Shown here: positions 47,379-60,129 of the stretch, piece after piece
How the letters are laid out: every line of letters starts with the position of its first letter
Numbering within the stretch: position 1 is the stretch's first letter
Assembly: GCA_030761205.1 (NCBI GenBank)
Contig: JAULJL010000027.1
Coordinates: forward strand, 2,981,001 to 3,045,000
Direction: 5' to 3'
Source of the DNA: Fremontodendron californicum
Lineage: Eukaryota; Streptophyta; Magnoliopsida; Malvales; Malvaceae
DNA: 64,000 nucleotides
Notes under the pieces: generated by a model
Told to the model about the DNA's origin: nothing
The model's database searches: none
What the model saw: the letters and a program-made list of their open reading frames with translations, nothing else
Position numbers and translations under genes: made by a program

Positions 47379-49038
47379 TGCCACTTTTACATGCTTTCTT
47401 TTTTTAAAACAGTGTTGATGCTTTAGAGGATTACTAACCTAACCAATATATCAATTACATATGCAAATGCCAAATTGGGTCAAAACAAAAATCATTTTTA
47501 TGGTCTTCTTTGTAGGTCATAAATAAGCAATAAAAAACAATCATGATTATGCCATAAGGTAAACATGATCACGCAAATTATCCAAAAAAATAAAAAATAG
47601 ACATGATCACGCAATCCATGACAGAATATGAGATCACTTTGTTGGCTCATATTTTTCTTCCATAAAATATATATACTACTATTAAATATTTTTTATACTT
47701 AAAATATGAGTCAAAATCAAGACCTCCTTATTTTCCACGGTTTATTTATTTTTCATGTTTTTATCATAAATTAATACCCCACAGGAACCTTTATTTTTCT
47801 TCACCTTCTCTGGGTATAGCGTCTGAATGCCTATCATAGAAGACCGCCAGAAAAGCTACGTATAGTTGAAACCGTGTGTATTCTTCTATTAGAAAGAACT
47901 GAGAATAATTCTGTAAGCAAAAAATTCTTTTCAATTTCGTCTTTAGTTCTTGAAAATGATGATGATTCCAGTTGTGGATTGGCCAAACTGCCACTTGTCA
48001 ATGGTTGGCGAGCAAACAGCCAGTGGTTTCGTCTCCAAATACCTCATATGATCATTTTGGTGGATCTAATGCAGAGTTATGAATATTGTTCAGCAATATG
48101 ATATATATATATATATATCTATATATATATATATCTATATATATATCAATCTGGTTCTGCTTTAATCCAAATATTAAAGCAAGTGATGTCTATAGAGTTT
48201 GGCTGATTAGTTGCTATAAACGTGGAGAAGCAACAATTAAAGAAATCAACTAGCAAATCACAAAAATATAGAACCAAGGAATGTATAATAATATATATAT
48301 ATATATATAAATTATCTGATCTATCGTCAATAAAATTTTTATAAGAATTTAAAAATTATAATTTGTATTAAGAGAAGCAAATCCAAAATCCCCCGTTGAC
48401 TAATAATTTTTTAATTTGCTCCCTTATTGTCTTGATTTTCAAGAAATATGATAGCTGGTCAGTGATCATCTACCAGGGAATTAAAGGAACAAATACTAAT
48501 ATTTTTAAGGTGTGATTAATCAAATTGAATCTTGGCTTGAGTCCCGAACAAGATCTTCTGATATTTGGGAGGAGATTTGGATATCCTTTACGTCAATGTG
48601 ACTAGCATTTGTGTTGCAAAATAATTTGCTTAATCTTAAGCTTCTTCGCCCTACCTATAAACTTTTATAAACGGAAAGTTTTTTAGGATAGCCATGGGTT
48701 TCGCCATACTTCAAAGCCTATGCAATATGAGTCGATGAAATGTTGTCAAGAGAGTTGAGACTTAGAGACACCAATCTTTGCAGTAAAAAACATGCGGCAA
48801 ACACAAAGCTGTTCGTAACACAGCTAGCTTGTGTATCTAACTCCAAAAATCAGCTTTGGTTATAAAAAAAAAAAAATAGATCAATAGATATTTGAACATC
48901 TGTTTTTCCTTACAATTAAACAGTTGATACGAATATGCACAAAAAAGAAAAAGAAAAAAAAAAAACAGTTGATAAGATTATCATCTGGATTTGGGTGCAT
49001 TAGCTGCTTAACTTTATAGTTTAATGGATCCAGAATCT

Positions 49039-49291
49039 TGTTGGAGTGAGCAATAATTATTTTTGACTAAAGATGATTCTGTGAATATTTAGTTTTCCTG
49101 TATTATTAGATATCCCATGTAATTTGGTAAGCTGGTTATCTGTCTTAGATAGCGGTCTTATTTCTTAAATCAGTTTGTTTCTTTATGTAGAGTTCGTGTA
49201 TATAAGTGTGGACTTACTGTGAATAAACGATTAGAAAATTCACCAACCTTTCTTTGCACTTCTTTTTCATTAAGTTTATCAGTTTTTATCA
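49039..49291 (+). repeat. 5' LTR of copia element 2 (253 bp)
   Basis: TGTTGGAGTGAGC to GTTTTTATCA. A TATATAAG box lies at about 49198-49205. It lacks a short block (around TTCTGACACG) present in the 3' LTR. Confidence 0.93.
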
Positions 49292-49348
49292 TGGTATAAG
49301 AGCAAAGATCCTAGAAAGCGATCTTTGTCAATTAGACAACCCAAAAAG

Positions 49349-52300
49349 ATGGCTACAACAACTGATTTGGTGGAGCTTGAAGCACAAGAAAAAAAGTTTA
49401 CGACGTCTATTCTTGAGGTCTTGACAACCAGGATGACCCAAGTCCTAACCCAAAACCAGACCCAGAACCCAGTTACCAACTACGAAACAGCTGCTGCACC
49501 GATTGGTATCAAACTGAATGGTACCAACTATGCTCTATGGTCCCAAGTTGTCGAGACGTATATCTCAGGGAGAGATAAAGTGGGATATATTAATGGCGAT
49601 CTCCCTCAACCAACACAAGCCGATCCAACCTTCAGAAAATGGAGAACAGAGAATGCAATTGCAAAAGGGTGGTTGATCAATTTCATGGAATCATCATTTA
49701 TCGAGAATTTTATCCGATTTCAAACTGCTAAACAGGTATGGGATTCAATTGCCACAACATATTTTGATGGAACTGATATATCTCAGGTGTATGAGTTAAA
49801 AAGGCGTGTGACCCGAATGAGACAAGCCGGGGATCTCTTGAATCATACTACAACAGCCTTCAAGGTTTGTGGAGGGAAATTGATTTTCGTCGTCCGAACC
49901 CGATGGTATACGCCCGTAATATACAAGAATGGAACACTCTTCTCCAAGAAGATCGAGTTTATACCTTCCTGGATGGATTAATGACAGACTGGACAAGATT
50001 CGAAGAGATGTGCTTCAACTACAACTCTTTCCTACGGTAGAACAAGCCTATGTTCGACGAGAGGACACCAAGCAAGCAATAATGCTTGCAGGCGTTGAGG
50101 CTACAACAGGTGTTGTTATGGCATCTAAAGGAATAAAGACAGGACAGTTATCTACACTACAGATGGCCAGATCTGGATCCACATCTTCAAAGGGTGGAAG
50201 AATAAACGGGCCCACAAAGACCAAGGGATCAACTGACGATGGGGAAGTGGTTGTACTCACTGTGGAAAAATGAAACATACCCGTGAAACATGCTTTAAGT
50301 TACATGAGTATCCAGAATGGTGGAATGAACTTAAGGCACGAAAGCAGAAAGAAGTCTCTAGTGGACAAGGACGAGCAACCTTGGTGAATACAGAACCACA
50401 ACTATCTCTCATTCCACAGTTTGAACCAAAAATGAAACAACGACTACCCTTAGTGATCAAGGTAACTGTAGTTATGCATTCTTTACTTCTACTAGAGGTG
50501 AGTACAGAGACTGGATAATAGATTCAGGGACTACAAATCACATGTCTTTTTCTTCGAATGACCTGGTCAAGACTACACAACCAAAACGGACAAGTATCAT
50601 TGTGCCAATGGAGTGACATATCCAGTTACAGGGGCTGGAACTGTGACATTATCACCCTCTCTTTCCTTGTCAAATACTTTAGTAGTACCATCTCTTTCAA
50701 ACAAGTTGTTATTTGTAAGTCAAGCAACTGAAGAATTAAACTGTGTAGTCTTGATATACCCTATTTTCTATCTTTTTCAAGATATTCTCACGAAGGAGAT
50801 CATTGGGTGTGGTACTAAGAGAGAGGGGTTATATTACATGGATGACTTTAGTTCTGGTTAGGCGAATAATATGCAACGACACTCGATTGGGGCAAAGGAG
50901 AAACAAATTTGGTTATGGCATTGTTTGGAACATCCATCATTTAGATATATAAAGCATTTTTTTGCAGACTTATTTTCAGATGTGCATGACTCTGACCTCA
51001 AATGTGAGACTTGCATTTTAGCTAAAAGTCATCGTGTACCTTTTCCAATAAGTTTTAATAAAAGAGATATTTCGTTTGCCTTGATTCATTTTGATGTTTG
51101 AGGACCTTCCCTTATTACTACTACCTATGGACTTCGTTAGTTTGTGACTTTTGTAGATGACTGTACCCAAATGACTTGGCTGTATTTGCTAAAACACAAA
51201 GATGAGGTGTTTGGTGTGTTTCAAGTATTCCATGCCATGATTGAGAATCAATTTTCATCCAAAGTTCAGATACTCCGTTTAGATAATGGAGGAGAGTATG
51301 TCAGTCAAGAATTTAAGATATATTTCAAAGAGAAATGTCTTCTTCATGAAACTTCTTGTGCTCGAACTCCACAACTAAATGGTGTAGCTGAACGGAAGAA
51401 CATACATATTTTAGAAAAGGCAAAAGCCTTGTTGATTGGAGTACATGTGCCAAGTAGATATTAGGGTGATGCCGTTGTTACAGCTATACATTTTATGAAC
51501 AGAATGCCTTCAAAAGTATTGAACTTCAAGACTCCATTACAGGTTCTATCCAATCATGTCACCTTGCCATTCGTGATGCTTATTCCACCACGAGTATTTG
51601 GATGTGTTACTTTCATTCATCTTCATAAAGATCGACGGACCAAACTTGATCCTTGTGCCGTTCGTTGTATTTTTGTAGGATATGGTGCCAGTAAAAAGAG
51701 ATATCGATGCTACAATCCATCTACTAAACGAACCTATGTCACCATGGATGTCACTTTTTTGGAATCTGAAAAATTCTTTTCTTCACCAGAATCTGCTTCT
51801 ATTCTTCAAGGGGAGACATGGGATAAATACTAGAAGTGGTGGGATAGTCCTCGTATTGAGATGATAGGTGATTCGGGAAATAGTGAAACGGGTGTGGAAA
51901 GTACTCCTCTCTCTCGTACCTAATGACCCTTCTCCTGAGAATATCCTGGAGTGCCTCGAGGAAGACGTTCAAGCTGATTCAGGCCAAGTTCAGTTTTTTC
52001 AAACAGCAGGCTCAACGCCGTGGAGCCAAGCTCTCAGTGCTGCAGAGCTAGACATGTCAGAAGCTTCGACGCTGCGACGCCCGACACACTGCACAAGTCA
52101 GAGGCCTCGGCGCCGCAGCGCCAACTTCTAAGCGCCACGGCGCCCGACACTTTCTTAGTAGAAGGCCATCCAGTTGCCTCAATGCCGCGGCGCCAAGCTC
52201 CCAACGCCGCGGCGCCCGATCCTTCCCCCCAAAAATCAATGATTGAGGTTAGTTCTTCCATGTCGTCTCCTATTAGTGCACTGGATACTTCTATTGGTTA

Positions 52301-53994
52301 TCACTTACCTTTCAATCATAATAGGGGTAAGCCTCCAGCTCGATATTCTCCTGATATTGAAGGAAATGGATCAAAGTATCTGATTGCTAATCACGTGAGC
52401 ACTCAAAGACTACCTGAACGACTCAAAGCATTTGCACTTACATTGTCTTCCTGTCATGTTCCTTGTGGGATACATGAAGCTTTAGCAGATCTGACATGGT
52501 CTCAATTTATTCAAGATGAGATAGAGGCACTATAAAAGAATAAAACTTGGTGTATTGTTCATCTGCCTAAGGGAAAGAAAATAGTAGGGTGTAAGTGGGT
52601 GTTTTCCATTAAGCACAAAGCAGATGGGTCCATTGAAAGATAAAAGGCAAGATTGGTGGCCAAGGGATATACACAGATATATGGCATAGATTATCAGGAG
52701 ACATTCTTACCGATAGCAAAATTGAACAATGTAAGAGTCTTGCTATCACTTGCAACAAATTTATATTGGCTTTTACTCTAATTTGACGTGAAGAATGCCT
52801 TTTTACATGGAGATCTGAGGAAGATGTGTACATGGATATCCCACCAGGTTACACTACACCATTAGGAACGAAAGGTGTCTGTAAGCTGCAACGGGCACTG
52901 TATGGATTAAAACAGTCACCTCGAGCATGGTTTGGACGATTTAGCTCGGTAATGAGGAAGTATGGTTTTCAACAAAGTAACTCAGATCATACCTTGTTCT
53001 TGAAACATACAAAGGGAAAGGTAACGGCTTTGATTATATATGTGGATGATATGATTATTACAGGAGATGATGGAGAAGAAATTTCCAAACTTCAGAAGCA
53101 ATTGAGCGCTGAATTTGAGATGAAGAATCTTGGCGGACTTAAGTATTTTCTGGGAATTGAGATGGCGGGATCAAATCAAGGTATATTTCTATCACAAAGA
53201 AAATATGTGTTAGATTTATTAACTGAAGTGGAAATGATTGGTTGCAAGCCAGCTGAGACACCGATTATTCAGAATCACAGACTTGGGGAGTATCCGGATC
53301 AAGTGCCTTCTAACAAAGAAAGATATCAAAAGTTGGTAGGAAAATTTTTCTACTTATCCCATACTCATCCGGACATAGCTTATGCTGTTCGTGTAGTAAG
53401 TCAGTTCATGCATAATCCTAGTGAAGATCATATGTTGGCAGTAATTCGGATATACGCTACTTGAGATCTGTTCCAGGAAGAGGACTTATGTTCTCTAAGA
53501 ATAATCATCTCAATGTTGATGGTTATACTGATGCTGATTGGGCAGGAACTGTATCTGATAGAAAGTCCACAACTGGGTACTTTACTTTTGTTGGTGGAAA
53601 TTTAGTCACATGGAGGAGTAAAAAACAAAATGTTGTGGCATTGTCAAGTGCTGAAACAGAGTTTAGAGGAATGGCTAAGGGACTTTGTGAACTTCTCTGG
53701 CTTAAAAGGCTGTTAACAGAAATTGGTTTCCCACCAAATTCTGAAATGAATTTGTTCAATGATAACAAAGTGGCAATAGAGATTTCTCATAATCCAGTTC
53801 AACATGACCGTACCAAGCACATTGAAGTTGACAGGCATTTTATCAAACAGAATCTTGAAGAAAAAATCAGTAAATTTCCTTTTGTCAGATCCGAAGACCA
53901 ACTAGCAGATATGCTTACCAAAGCTGTCTCTAATAAAAGCTTCCAAAACTCACTAGACAAGTTGGATATCAAAGACATTTATGCACCAACTTGA
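49349..53994 (+). pseudogene. Broken gag-pol polyprotein of copia element 2
   Basis: The ATG at 49349 starts a gag with the copia-type NYALWSQ block. A zinc knuckle (CTHCGKMKHTRETC) lies near 50255, a protease WIIDSGTTNHM near 50515, an integrase core at 51081-51410 (FVDDCTQMTW, LRLDNGGEY, NGVAERKN), reverse transcriptase about 52530-53460 (YVDDMIITGDD) and RNase H 53461-53994 (DADWAG, SAETEFRGM). Breaks include frameshifts near 49855 and 50513, stops near 51101, 51462, 51832, 52535, 52640 and 52780, a frameshift near 52815 and a stop near 53462. It is inactive. The integrase-RT linker (about 52010-52235) is unusually GC-rich and repetitive. Confidence 0.88.
52010..52235. repeat. GC-rich repetitive module in the copia 2 integrase-RT linker
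   Basis: This block is made of related words such as AACGCCGTGGAGCCAAGCTC, AGTGCTGCAGAGCT, CTCGGCGCCGCAGCGCCAA and AACGCCGCGGCGCCCGA, recurring every 25-60 bp. The surrounding element is AT-rich. The same words occur in the solo LTR at 29070-29215. Confidence 0.75.
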
Positions 53995-54001
53995 GAAGAA
54001 A

Positions 54002-54265
54002 TGTTGGAGTGAGCAATAATTATCTTTGACTAAAGATGATTATGTGAATATTTAGTTATCCTGTATTATTAGATATCCCATGTATTCTGACACGTAATCT
54101 AGTAAGCTGATTATCTGCTTCAGATAGTGGTCTTATTTCTTAAATTAGTTTGTTTCTCTATGTAGAGTTCATGTATATAAGTGTGGATTTACTGTGAATA
54201 AACGATCATAAAATTTACCAACCTTTCTTTGCAATTTTTTTTATTAAATTTATCAGTTTTTATCA
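54002..54265 (+). repeat. 3' LTR of copia element 2 (264 bp)
   Basis: It begins TGTTGGAGTGAGC right after a short purine tract (GAGAAGAAA) and ends TTTTTATCA, followed by the AATCT duplication. Confidence 0.93.
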
Positions 54266-54270
54266 AATCT

Positions 54271-55870
54271 GATTCTGGTTACTTCTTTGTTTGATTCGCT
54301 TGCCCAGATCAGTAAACTTGTAACTGGGTGGGAGATTCACAAATTTTTTTTTTTTGAACAAATAAACACTTAGCTATCAAAGTATATTCCTCTTAGTATT
54401 TCGTAATTACTCAAAAACATTTCCTGCCAATTGATTTAACCTTTGATTGTCTTTTAAAAAAAAAAAACTTTTTTAGTACTTTTTGGTACAAACAGTAGCT
54501 TTCTGGTTCGTTCTTGTTTTGATGGAAAAGTTATCTTTTCAATCTCAGGCGTATAAAGACTGAGTAAAATTACCGTAAAGATAAAAGCAATAAAATGATT
54601 ACAAGCCAATGATCTTAAGTTTCTCCCGTTGAGAAATTAATACGTAACTGGTATGTTATTTGAATTTGAAAATAAATTTTGGATAAGTATATGTGTTCGA
54701 TATGAATGTATTTAATTTATTTTTTATATTTAAAAGTTGATATCCGTATTCGAATATATATCGAATATAGACGTCGGAACATAAATATTTAAAGAAAATA
54801 AAAAGTCTAGATAATATCATATAGCTGTAGACTGTAGCCTGGATCTTTCCCTTTTTTTTCTCCTTGTTGAACATTGAGGTCGGTGTCCATACCTTCGGAA
54901 ATGAACAACCTTACCAACTAGCAGTGGCATAACGGTCACCCAATTGCTTAATCCCTTAAATAAAAACCGAATTCTACCTAATTTTTGTTTTTTAATTCCA
55001 CTTTTACAGAAAGGAAAAAAAAAACCATTTTAACAGAAATTTAACACCCTCCAATAATATGTTGATATTATTACATTGTATTTGTATGCATCATGTTTTT
55101 TGTTTTACCTTTTTTCCAGCAAATCATTATTGACAATTGAAAATCTTTTATTTTAATGTTCCAAGTATGGCTAATTTTTCCTCCTTTCATGGAATCCATT
55201 AGTTAAATCTGTGTCTAACTGCACTCTACAGATAAGCAGCAATTAACCATATACTCTAGACTTAAATGGCTTGGCATCTTTTATAGATGGAAGTTTTCCA
55301 AAAAAATGGATCAAATGAATAACAAATTTGCCCATATTAATGGGGTTTAACTGAAAGAGATTACAACTAGAGGTTGGCATTCATGTCTTTCTGTATTACA
55401 GGTGGCTGGTGAAGCAGTCTTCAATGCTTTTTTTCTCTGTTAACAAAGCTCTTTTAAGTCACATTTTTCAACGATATCTCCAAAGAAAGAGATAAATATA
55501 AGACTAAATAAGAAAAAAATATTAAAAAAAGCAGAAAAAGAAGCAGCAAGAAATAAATAGGTGTTTTCAATTATCCAAAAAAAAAAATAGTTGCATGGTC
55601 AATCTCCCTTATTTAAATTGACAAAATCCAATTCCTCTTTGTCCCACTCTCTCTCTCTCTCACCCCTCTTTCCTTTTCTTTTTGTTGACATAGGCTGCCC
55701 CTTAAATTGGCTTGCTTTGGCTGGTTCTTGTACACACTTCTTCCTGGTTGTTGAGGAACAAAAGCTAGCAGAGCAAGCAATTTTTCTCCGTCTTTTGTCC
55801 CCTCTGTTTTAATCTCTCTGCTTCTTTTCTCTGTTTTGCTAATTTCTTTGTCATATAAAAGTTATCAGTC
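54271..55870. promoter_or_regulatory. Upstream region of the NIP aquaporin gene
   Basis: It holds A/T runs and a pyrimidine-rich leader with a CT microsatellite (about 55647-55661) and CTTTTCTTTTTG tracts, typical of plant 5' UTRs. A 73-codon frame at 55591-55812 falls in this leader and is not convincing. A TATAAAA at 55854-55860 is too close to the ATG to be the TATA box. Confidence 0.4.
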
Positions 55871-58354
55871 ATGGCTGAGATCTCCAGGGGTAATGGAAAC
55901 CATGGAGTAGTTATGGATGTGAATGGTGAAGCCAATCATAATCTTCCTCCATCAGCTTCCAAAAGTAAAGACTCTGACATCGGTTTCTCTGTATCTTTCA
56001 TGCAGAAGGTAACTCTATATATTCTTCTTTCTTGTCTTTTTTTCTTCTTTTCCTTCTAACAGTAAGTAAACTCCAAATTAATTTGTACCAATCTTGTCTT
56101 CAATAATTTTTTTGATCTTAATCAATTGCCATGCTTCAATTATGTTCCCAGAAATCTTCATGACATACAATTATAATTCCCAGTTGTTACTGATATATAT
56201 GTTATGTTTCAAAAGAGTGAAAGATGTTTTTTTTTTTTTTTTTCCTTCCAATTTTGCAGCTGATGGCTGAGGTGTTGGGCACATATTTCCTGATATTTGC
56301 TGGTTGTGCATCGGTGGTGGTGAATGTAAACAATGAGAAAGTTGTTTCACTTCCAGGGATTTCTATAGTGTGGGGATTGGCTGTGATGGTTTTGGTTTAC
56401 TCTGTGGGTCACATCTCTGGTGCCCATTTCAATCCTGCAGTCACCATTGCTTTTGCTACATGCAGAAGATTTCCTCTCAAACAGGTAAATATTAGCAGCA
56501 TGGTCAATCCTTTTTATTTCTCAAGAAAAAGGAAAAAAAAAAAAGATAGCAATTCCTTGTCATTGTAAAAATTGGTCAACAACAACAAAAACCAACTTTA
56601 AGCCAAATTTGGTTATATTGTAAGAACTTGGGTTTATAAGAATGAGTTTTCTTGTGGAAAAAGTAAAAAAAAAAAAAAAATTTGCTCAAAGGGGCTCAAT
56701 AACTATTGCCTGAATGCAATTTGGTCCAAGGCAATATTCTGCAAGTGATAATGTGATATAGCTGGAGAAGCATAAGGTTCCAATGGTTAATTTAATTTGT
56801 TTATTCCTTTATTTAGGTGCCAGCTTATGTATTAGCTCAAGTTCTTGGATCAACTCTAGCAGCTGGGACCCTTCGTTTGCTGTTTAGCGGACCACACGAT
56901 GTCTTTGCTGGAACATCGCCACAAGGGTCTAACTTGCAGGCTTTCGTGGTCGAGTTCATCATCACTTTCTACCTCATGTTCATAATATCTGGTGTTGCAA
57001 CTGATAACAGAGCTGTAAGTTTTACCTTTTCACCTTATCATTTCTTTCATATCTTTTTTTTTTTTTTGAAAAAAGAATGGAGGAATATGGTAAGCCTAAG
57101 CCAATAGGTTTGGTGAATTAAGTAGCCAACGATCATATGCCTTTAATATCCATCAATATTTATTATACCATTGATTAATTTGCCTAATACATTCCAAAGA
57201 ATTTGAATTATTATAAGGTTAATGACAGTGACTCGGTCTTTTCAATCTTGTCTGTGTTGAAAACGATATTAAACGTTTTAAATTTAAGAGCAATAATGTT
57301 CTGATTCGTTCTTATTCCATTTATTTATGTAGATTGGAGAACTTGCAGGACTTGCCGTTGGCTCTACTGTGTTGCTTAATGTCATGTTTGCTGGGTATTT
57401 AACTTTTTCCCTAACCTACTTGGCTACTACTATTACTTTAATTTGTTTTTCTTAGACTCAAAGTCTTGATGTCATTCTCCCACACTTTCACGTAATGAGG
57501 TATTGTCCGTTTTGGTTCCGTAGAACTTACGGTTTTATCTACAAAAGGCGTTTCACTAGCGAAAATTGATGTGGGATTTGACTAGGGGCCTTTCACTCAT
57601 CCCTTACGGGACTCACCGTCCTCACTGAGGTTTGTCCCACCATCGATCAGCAAGCACAGAGAGGTGACTCTGATACCATCTATCATGGCCCCACACTTCC
57701 ATGTCATGAGGTATTGTCCGCTTTGGCTCCACAGAGCCTCACAATTTTGTCCACAAGAGACGCCTCAAGGACTCCTGAGGAAGCACCGAGGGATAAATCC
57801 GTGCGCTGCGCTACTCTAATGAGTCAAGGCAAAGCGGATAATATTTCGTGGTGGGTCAAACCTCAGTGAGTTGAGTTTAGGCAAATTCCATGCGAGGCAT
57901 TTTTTTGGACAAAACCATGAAGCTCTGCAGAACCAAAGCAGACAATACCTCATAACGTAAAAATGTGGGGCGATGACACATGAAATCATAGTTGAATTGT
58001 CTAACATTTTTGCAACATAGTTACAAATCTTAAGAACAAACCCAATATCAAACTAAGCATGTTTTTGTCTTTGCTGTCGTTTTTTTTTTTTTTAAACACT
58101 ACAACTTTTGTGCTGATGATTTAAGATCCCCTTTCGATAGGCCAATTACAGGAGCATCGATGAACCCAGCAAGGAGCTTGGGACCTGCAATTGTGTCCAA
58201 TCATTACAAAGGGATATGGATATACCTTACTTCACCAATTCTTGGGGCAGTCTCAGGTGCTTGGGTTTATAACATGGTGAGGTACACTGACAAGCCATTG
58301 CGGGAGATAACCAAGAGTGCTTCTTTCCTCAAGAGTTCACGTAATTGCGGTTAA
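55871..58354 (+). CDS. NIP: Nodulin-26-like intrinsic protein (NIP subgroup I aquaporin)
   Basis: Five exons, 55871-56008, 56260-56484, 56817-57014, 57333-57394 and 58141-58354, join in frame to 278 residues, the usual NIP length and exon pattern. The protein has six membrane segments and both NPA boxes (SGAHFNPA, residues 104-106; GASMNPAR, 216-218). The predicted selectivity filter is W84, V196, A213, R219, the W-V-A-R set of NIP subgroup I, which passes water, glycerol and related small solutes such as ammonia, lactic acid or arsenite. The N-terminus (46 residues) is cytosolic and the C-terminal tail is short, with SASFLKSS giving a serine context like the CDPK site of nodulin 26 (inference). 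Intron 4 contains a 509-bp fold-back element. Start: first ATG after the leader, MAEISRG. Confidence 0.94.
57470..57978. mobile_element. Fold-back element in NIP intron 4 (509 bp)
   Basis: The left arm TGTCATTCTCCCACACTTTC...ATGAGGTATTGTCCG pairs with the right arm reversed, TGTCATCGCCCCACATTTTT...ATGAGGTATTGTCTG, over about 75 bp. A third, direct copy of the arm starts near 57688 (CCCACACTTCCATGTCATGAGG), so the element has arm-spacer-arm-spacer-reversed arm structure. No clean target duplication was found. It lies on the transcribed strand and is expected to be spliced out. Confidence 0.8.
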
Positions 58355-59867
58355 ACTTACTATATAGTGTAATATAGAATTGGATCATTAACCTTACTAC
58401 AGAGAGAATCAAAGATGGCAATTTTAATAGGCATGTACTTATCATCATAAAGTAAAAGAATGGTTGGCTCATTTCTGCAGTATTTTTGTTGCTGATCCTT
58501 TGTTTTTCCCTCCTATTCCACAAGTTCTGAAAGCAGATGATTGGCTTGAATTAATTTAAATTCTTTCTAAAAGGCTTATTGATTGTAGGCCACTTAGAAA
58601 CAAATTTAACTATCTTTTATCTTCTTATCCAAACCAACATACCGGTCCTTTATTAAATCATCAAAATTATGTGAACTAGAAAAGTAAAAAGGCAAATTAA
58701 TAACTTTCTTATCATGTGAAGAAGAAAGAAACGTTAAAACCTTTTCAAGATTAATTAAAGGCATGTTATCCTCAGAAGAATTAGTTGAGATCACGTGCTT
58801 CATGTTTCATATATATGCATTGATAGAAGGCGCCGCCTTGGAAAGCTTATTCAAATTGGGTAGTCTTCTTGTTCAACAAGCACATGATTCTTGCATGGCA
58901 TGAGGTTTTCGCAATTTGAGGATTAATCTATTGATTACTCATATAACTGTTACGTTGGATATTACATCCGTGAAATGATATGCTGACACGTGAACCAATT
59001 TCGAGTCATTTCTTGTTTTTAATATTTGAGATTGTAAAAGATTGAACTTTAATCGTTAGAATTAAGAGTCCAAAACTCTATAAACGGAATTCACAAACAC
59101 GTAAAAGAAACTTAATACATAAGCAGTAGAGTTTCCCTGTCGCTATCAGCTGAACATAGTTGCCTCAAGTGTTTATGGAGCTAAATCTGGAGGCAAAAGG
59201 AAGGAAAGATCTTGTACATAATAAACCTTGGTAATAACATGTCAGCTAAAGAACTAAAACGGCTTGTTTTCCGATAACTGAAAATTTTGTTCACACAAAA
59301 ATTAAGCAGAAAGATCTTGCTTACCACATGTAAACCATTTCCATTCCAACGTGGAAAATCACTCCTCAACAACAGTTTACGAACAATCATTACAAGTTCA
59401 TTATGGCTAATTAGGCTGCCTTTGGAATATACTTGGTTGTGTTAGAGAAGAGAGCAAGGCAAAATCTTCATTTGCATTGTTTCCTTCATCCATGCAACCA
59501 CTAATCAGCCCAAATGTAAGTTACTCATCAACTAGATTAATAATTGTAGTTACATGTACACCAAGGTTTAAAAAAGCAAAAAAATTTGGTAAAAACATGA
59601 AAGTCAAGATCTTTCAAAAAATAAATTCTTACTAGAAGAATGCATAACCGTATGAATAAGCTCACACTAATCCATCAATCAATCCATCAATTTAAGATCT
59701 GATTCGAGATTTTCCTTAGAGGTATTAGTAAAAAATTAAAATATAATAATATTGATTCATATAGATACAAAAGAAAAAATTCTCTATTGATTCAAATGTT
59801 GTACCTATGAGATAGAGATTGAAAAAAACCGAAAATTTTACATTATGCTTTTGATAGAAAAAGATTA

Positions 59868-59900
59868 AAGCAATCCCCCTCAATTTGAGGGGGATTGCTT
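59868..59900. repeat. Perfect 15-bp hairpin (3-base loop)
   Basis: The left arm AAGCAATCCCCCTCA (59868-59882) and right arm TGAGGGGGATTGCTT (59886-59900) are exact inverted repeats around ATT. The position is some 230 bp beyond the seipin stop (minus) and 1.5 kb beyond the NIP stop. Confidence 0.85.
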
Positions 59901-59908
59901 CCATATGG

Positions 59909-59924
59909 CTTGCCACGTGGCAAG
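59909..59924. promoter_or_regulatory. 16-bp palindrome with CACGTG (G-box) core
   Basis: CTTGCCACGTGGCAAG is fully self-complementary and 9 bp from the hairpin. GCCACGTGGC is the high-affinity binding core for plant bZIP/bHLH factors. It lies between two 3' ends rather than in an obvious promoter, so regulatory function is only a possibility. Confidence 0.45.
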
Positions 59925-60129
59925 TCATGGATTTATTTATTTTGATTAAAAAATGAAAGATGGAAAAAAAATGAAAGAAAAAAAATTATATATTCGTATT
60001 GTTCGTGTTAATAATCGTATATTATATATTTAAGCCCTATCAAATTTAATTGATTTGATAATCAAACATATGGTAAATCTTTAATTGCATTACTATAGTC
60101 AACTCTGCAGTGCTTCAAATCTGTGCTTG

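Larger units (their letters stand above)
43589..49033. other. Long intergenic stretch between phosphatase copy 3 and the second copia element
   Basis: AT-rich and gene-free as far as I can tell. It holds a short GGGCCT/AGGCCC palindrome near 44397-44418, a nested pair of inverted-repeat elements (46665-47378 with 46796-47088 inside), and AT microsatellites at 48096-48147 and 48288-48309. Frames at 45876-46067, 47791-47994 and 47874-48101 show no recognisable family. Confidence 0.5.
49039..54265 (+). mobile_element. Ty1/copia LTR retrotransposon 2 (5.23 kb), degenerate
   Basis: A perfect 5-bp duplication AATCT flanks it (49034-49038, 54266-54270). The LTRs are 49039-49291 and 54002-54265 (TGTTGGAGTG...TTTTTATCA). 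The primer-binding site TGGTATAAGAGCA follows the 5' LTR directly, nearly complementary to initiator tRNA-Met. The two LTRs differ at many more positions than those of element 1, so this insertion is older. Domain order is copia-type. Confidence 0.95.
58355..60129. other. Intergenic DNA between the convergent NIP and seipin genes
   Basis: It contains 3' flanks of both genes, a perfect hairpin (59868-59900) and, just beside it, a 16-bp palindrome with a G-box core (59909-59924). No gene, RNA or recognisable transposon end is visible. The frames at 58606-58803, 59181-59390 and 59725-59928 look like chance. Confidence 0.5.

Noticed and set aside
52034..52261. Minus-strand Ala-rich frames in copia 2
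   Set aside because: They are shadows of the GC-rich linker on the opposite strand of pol.
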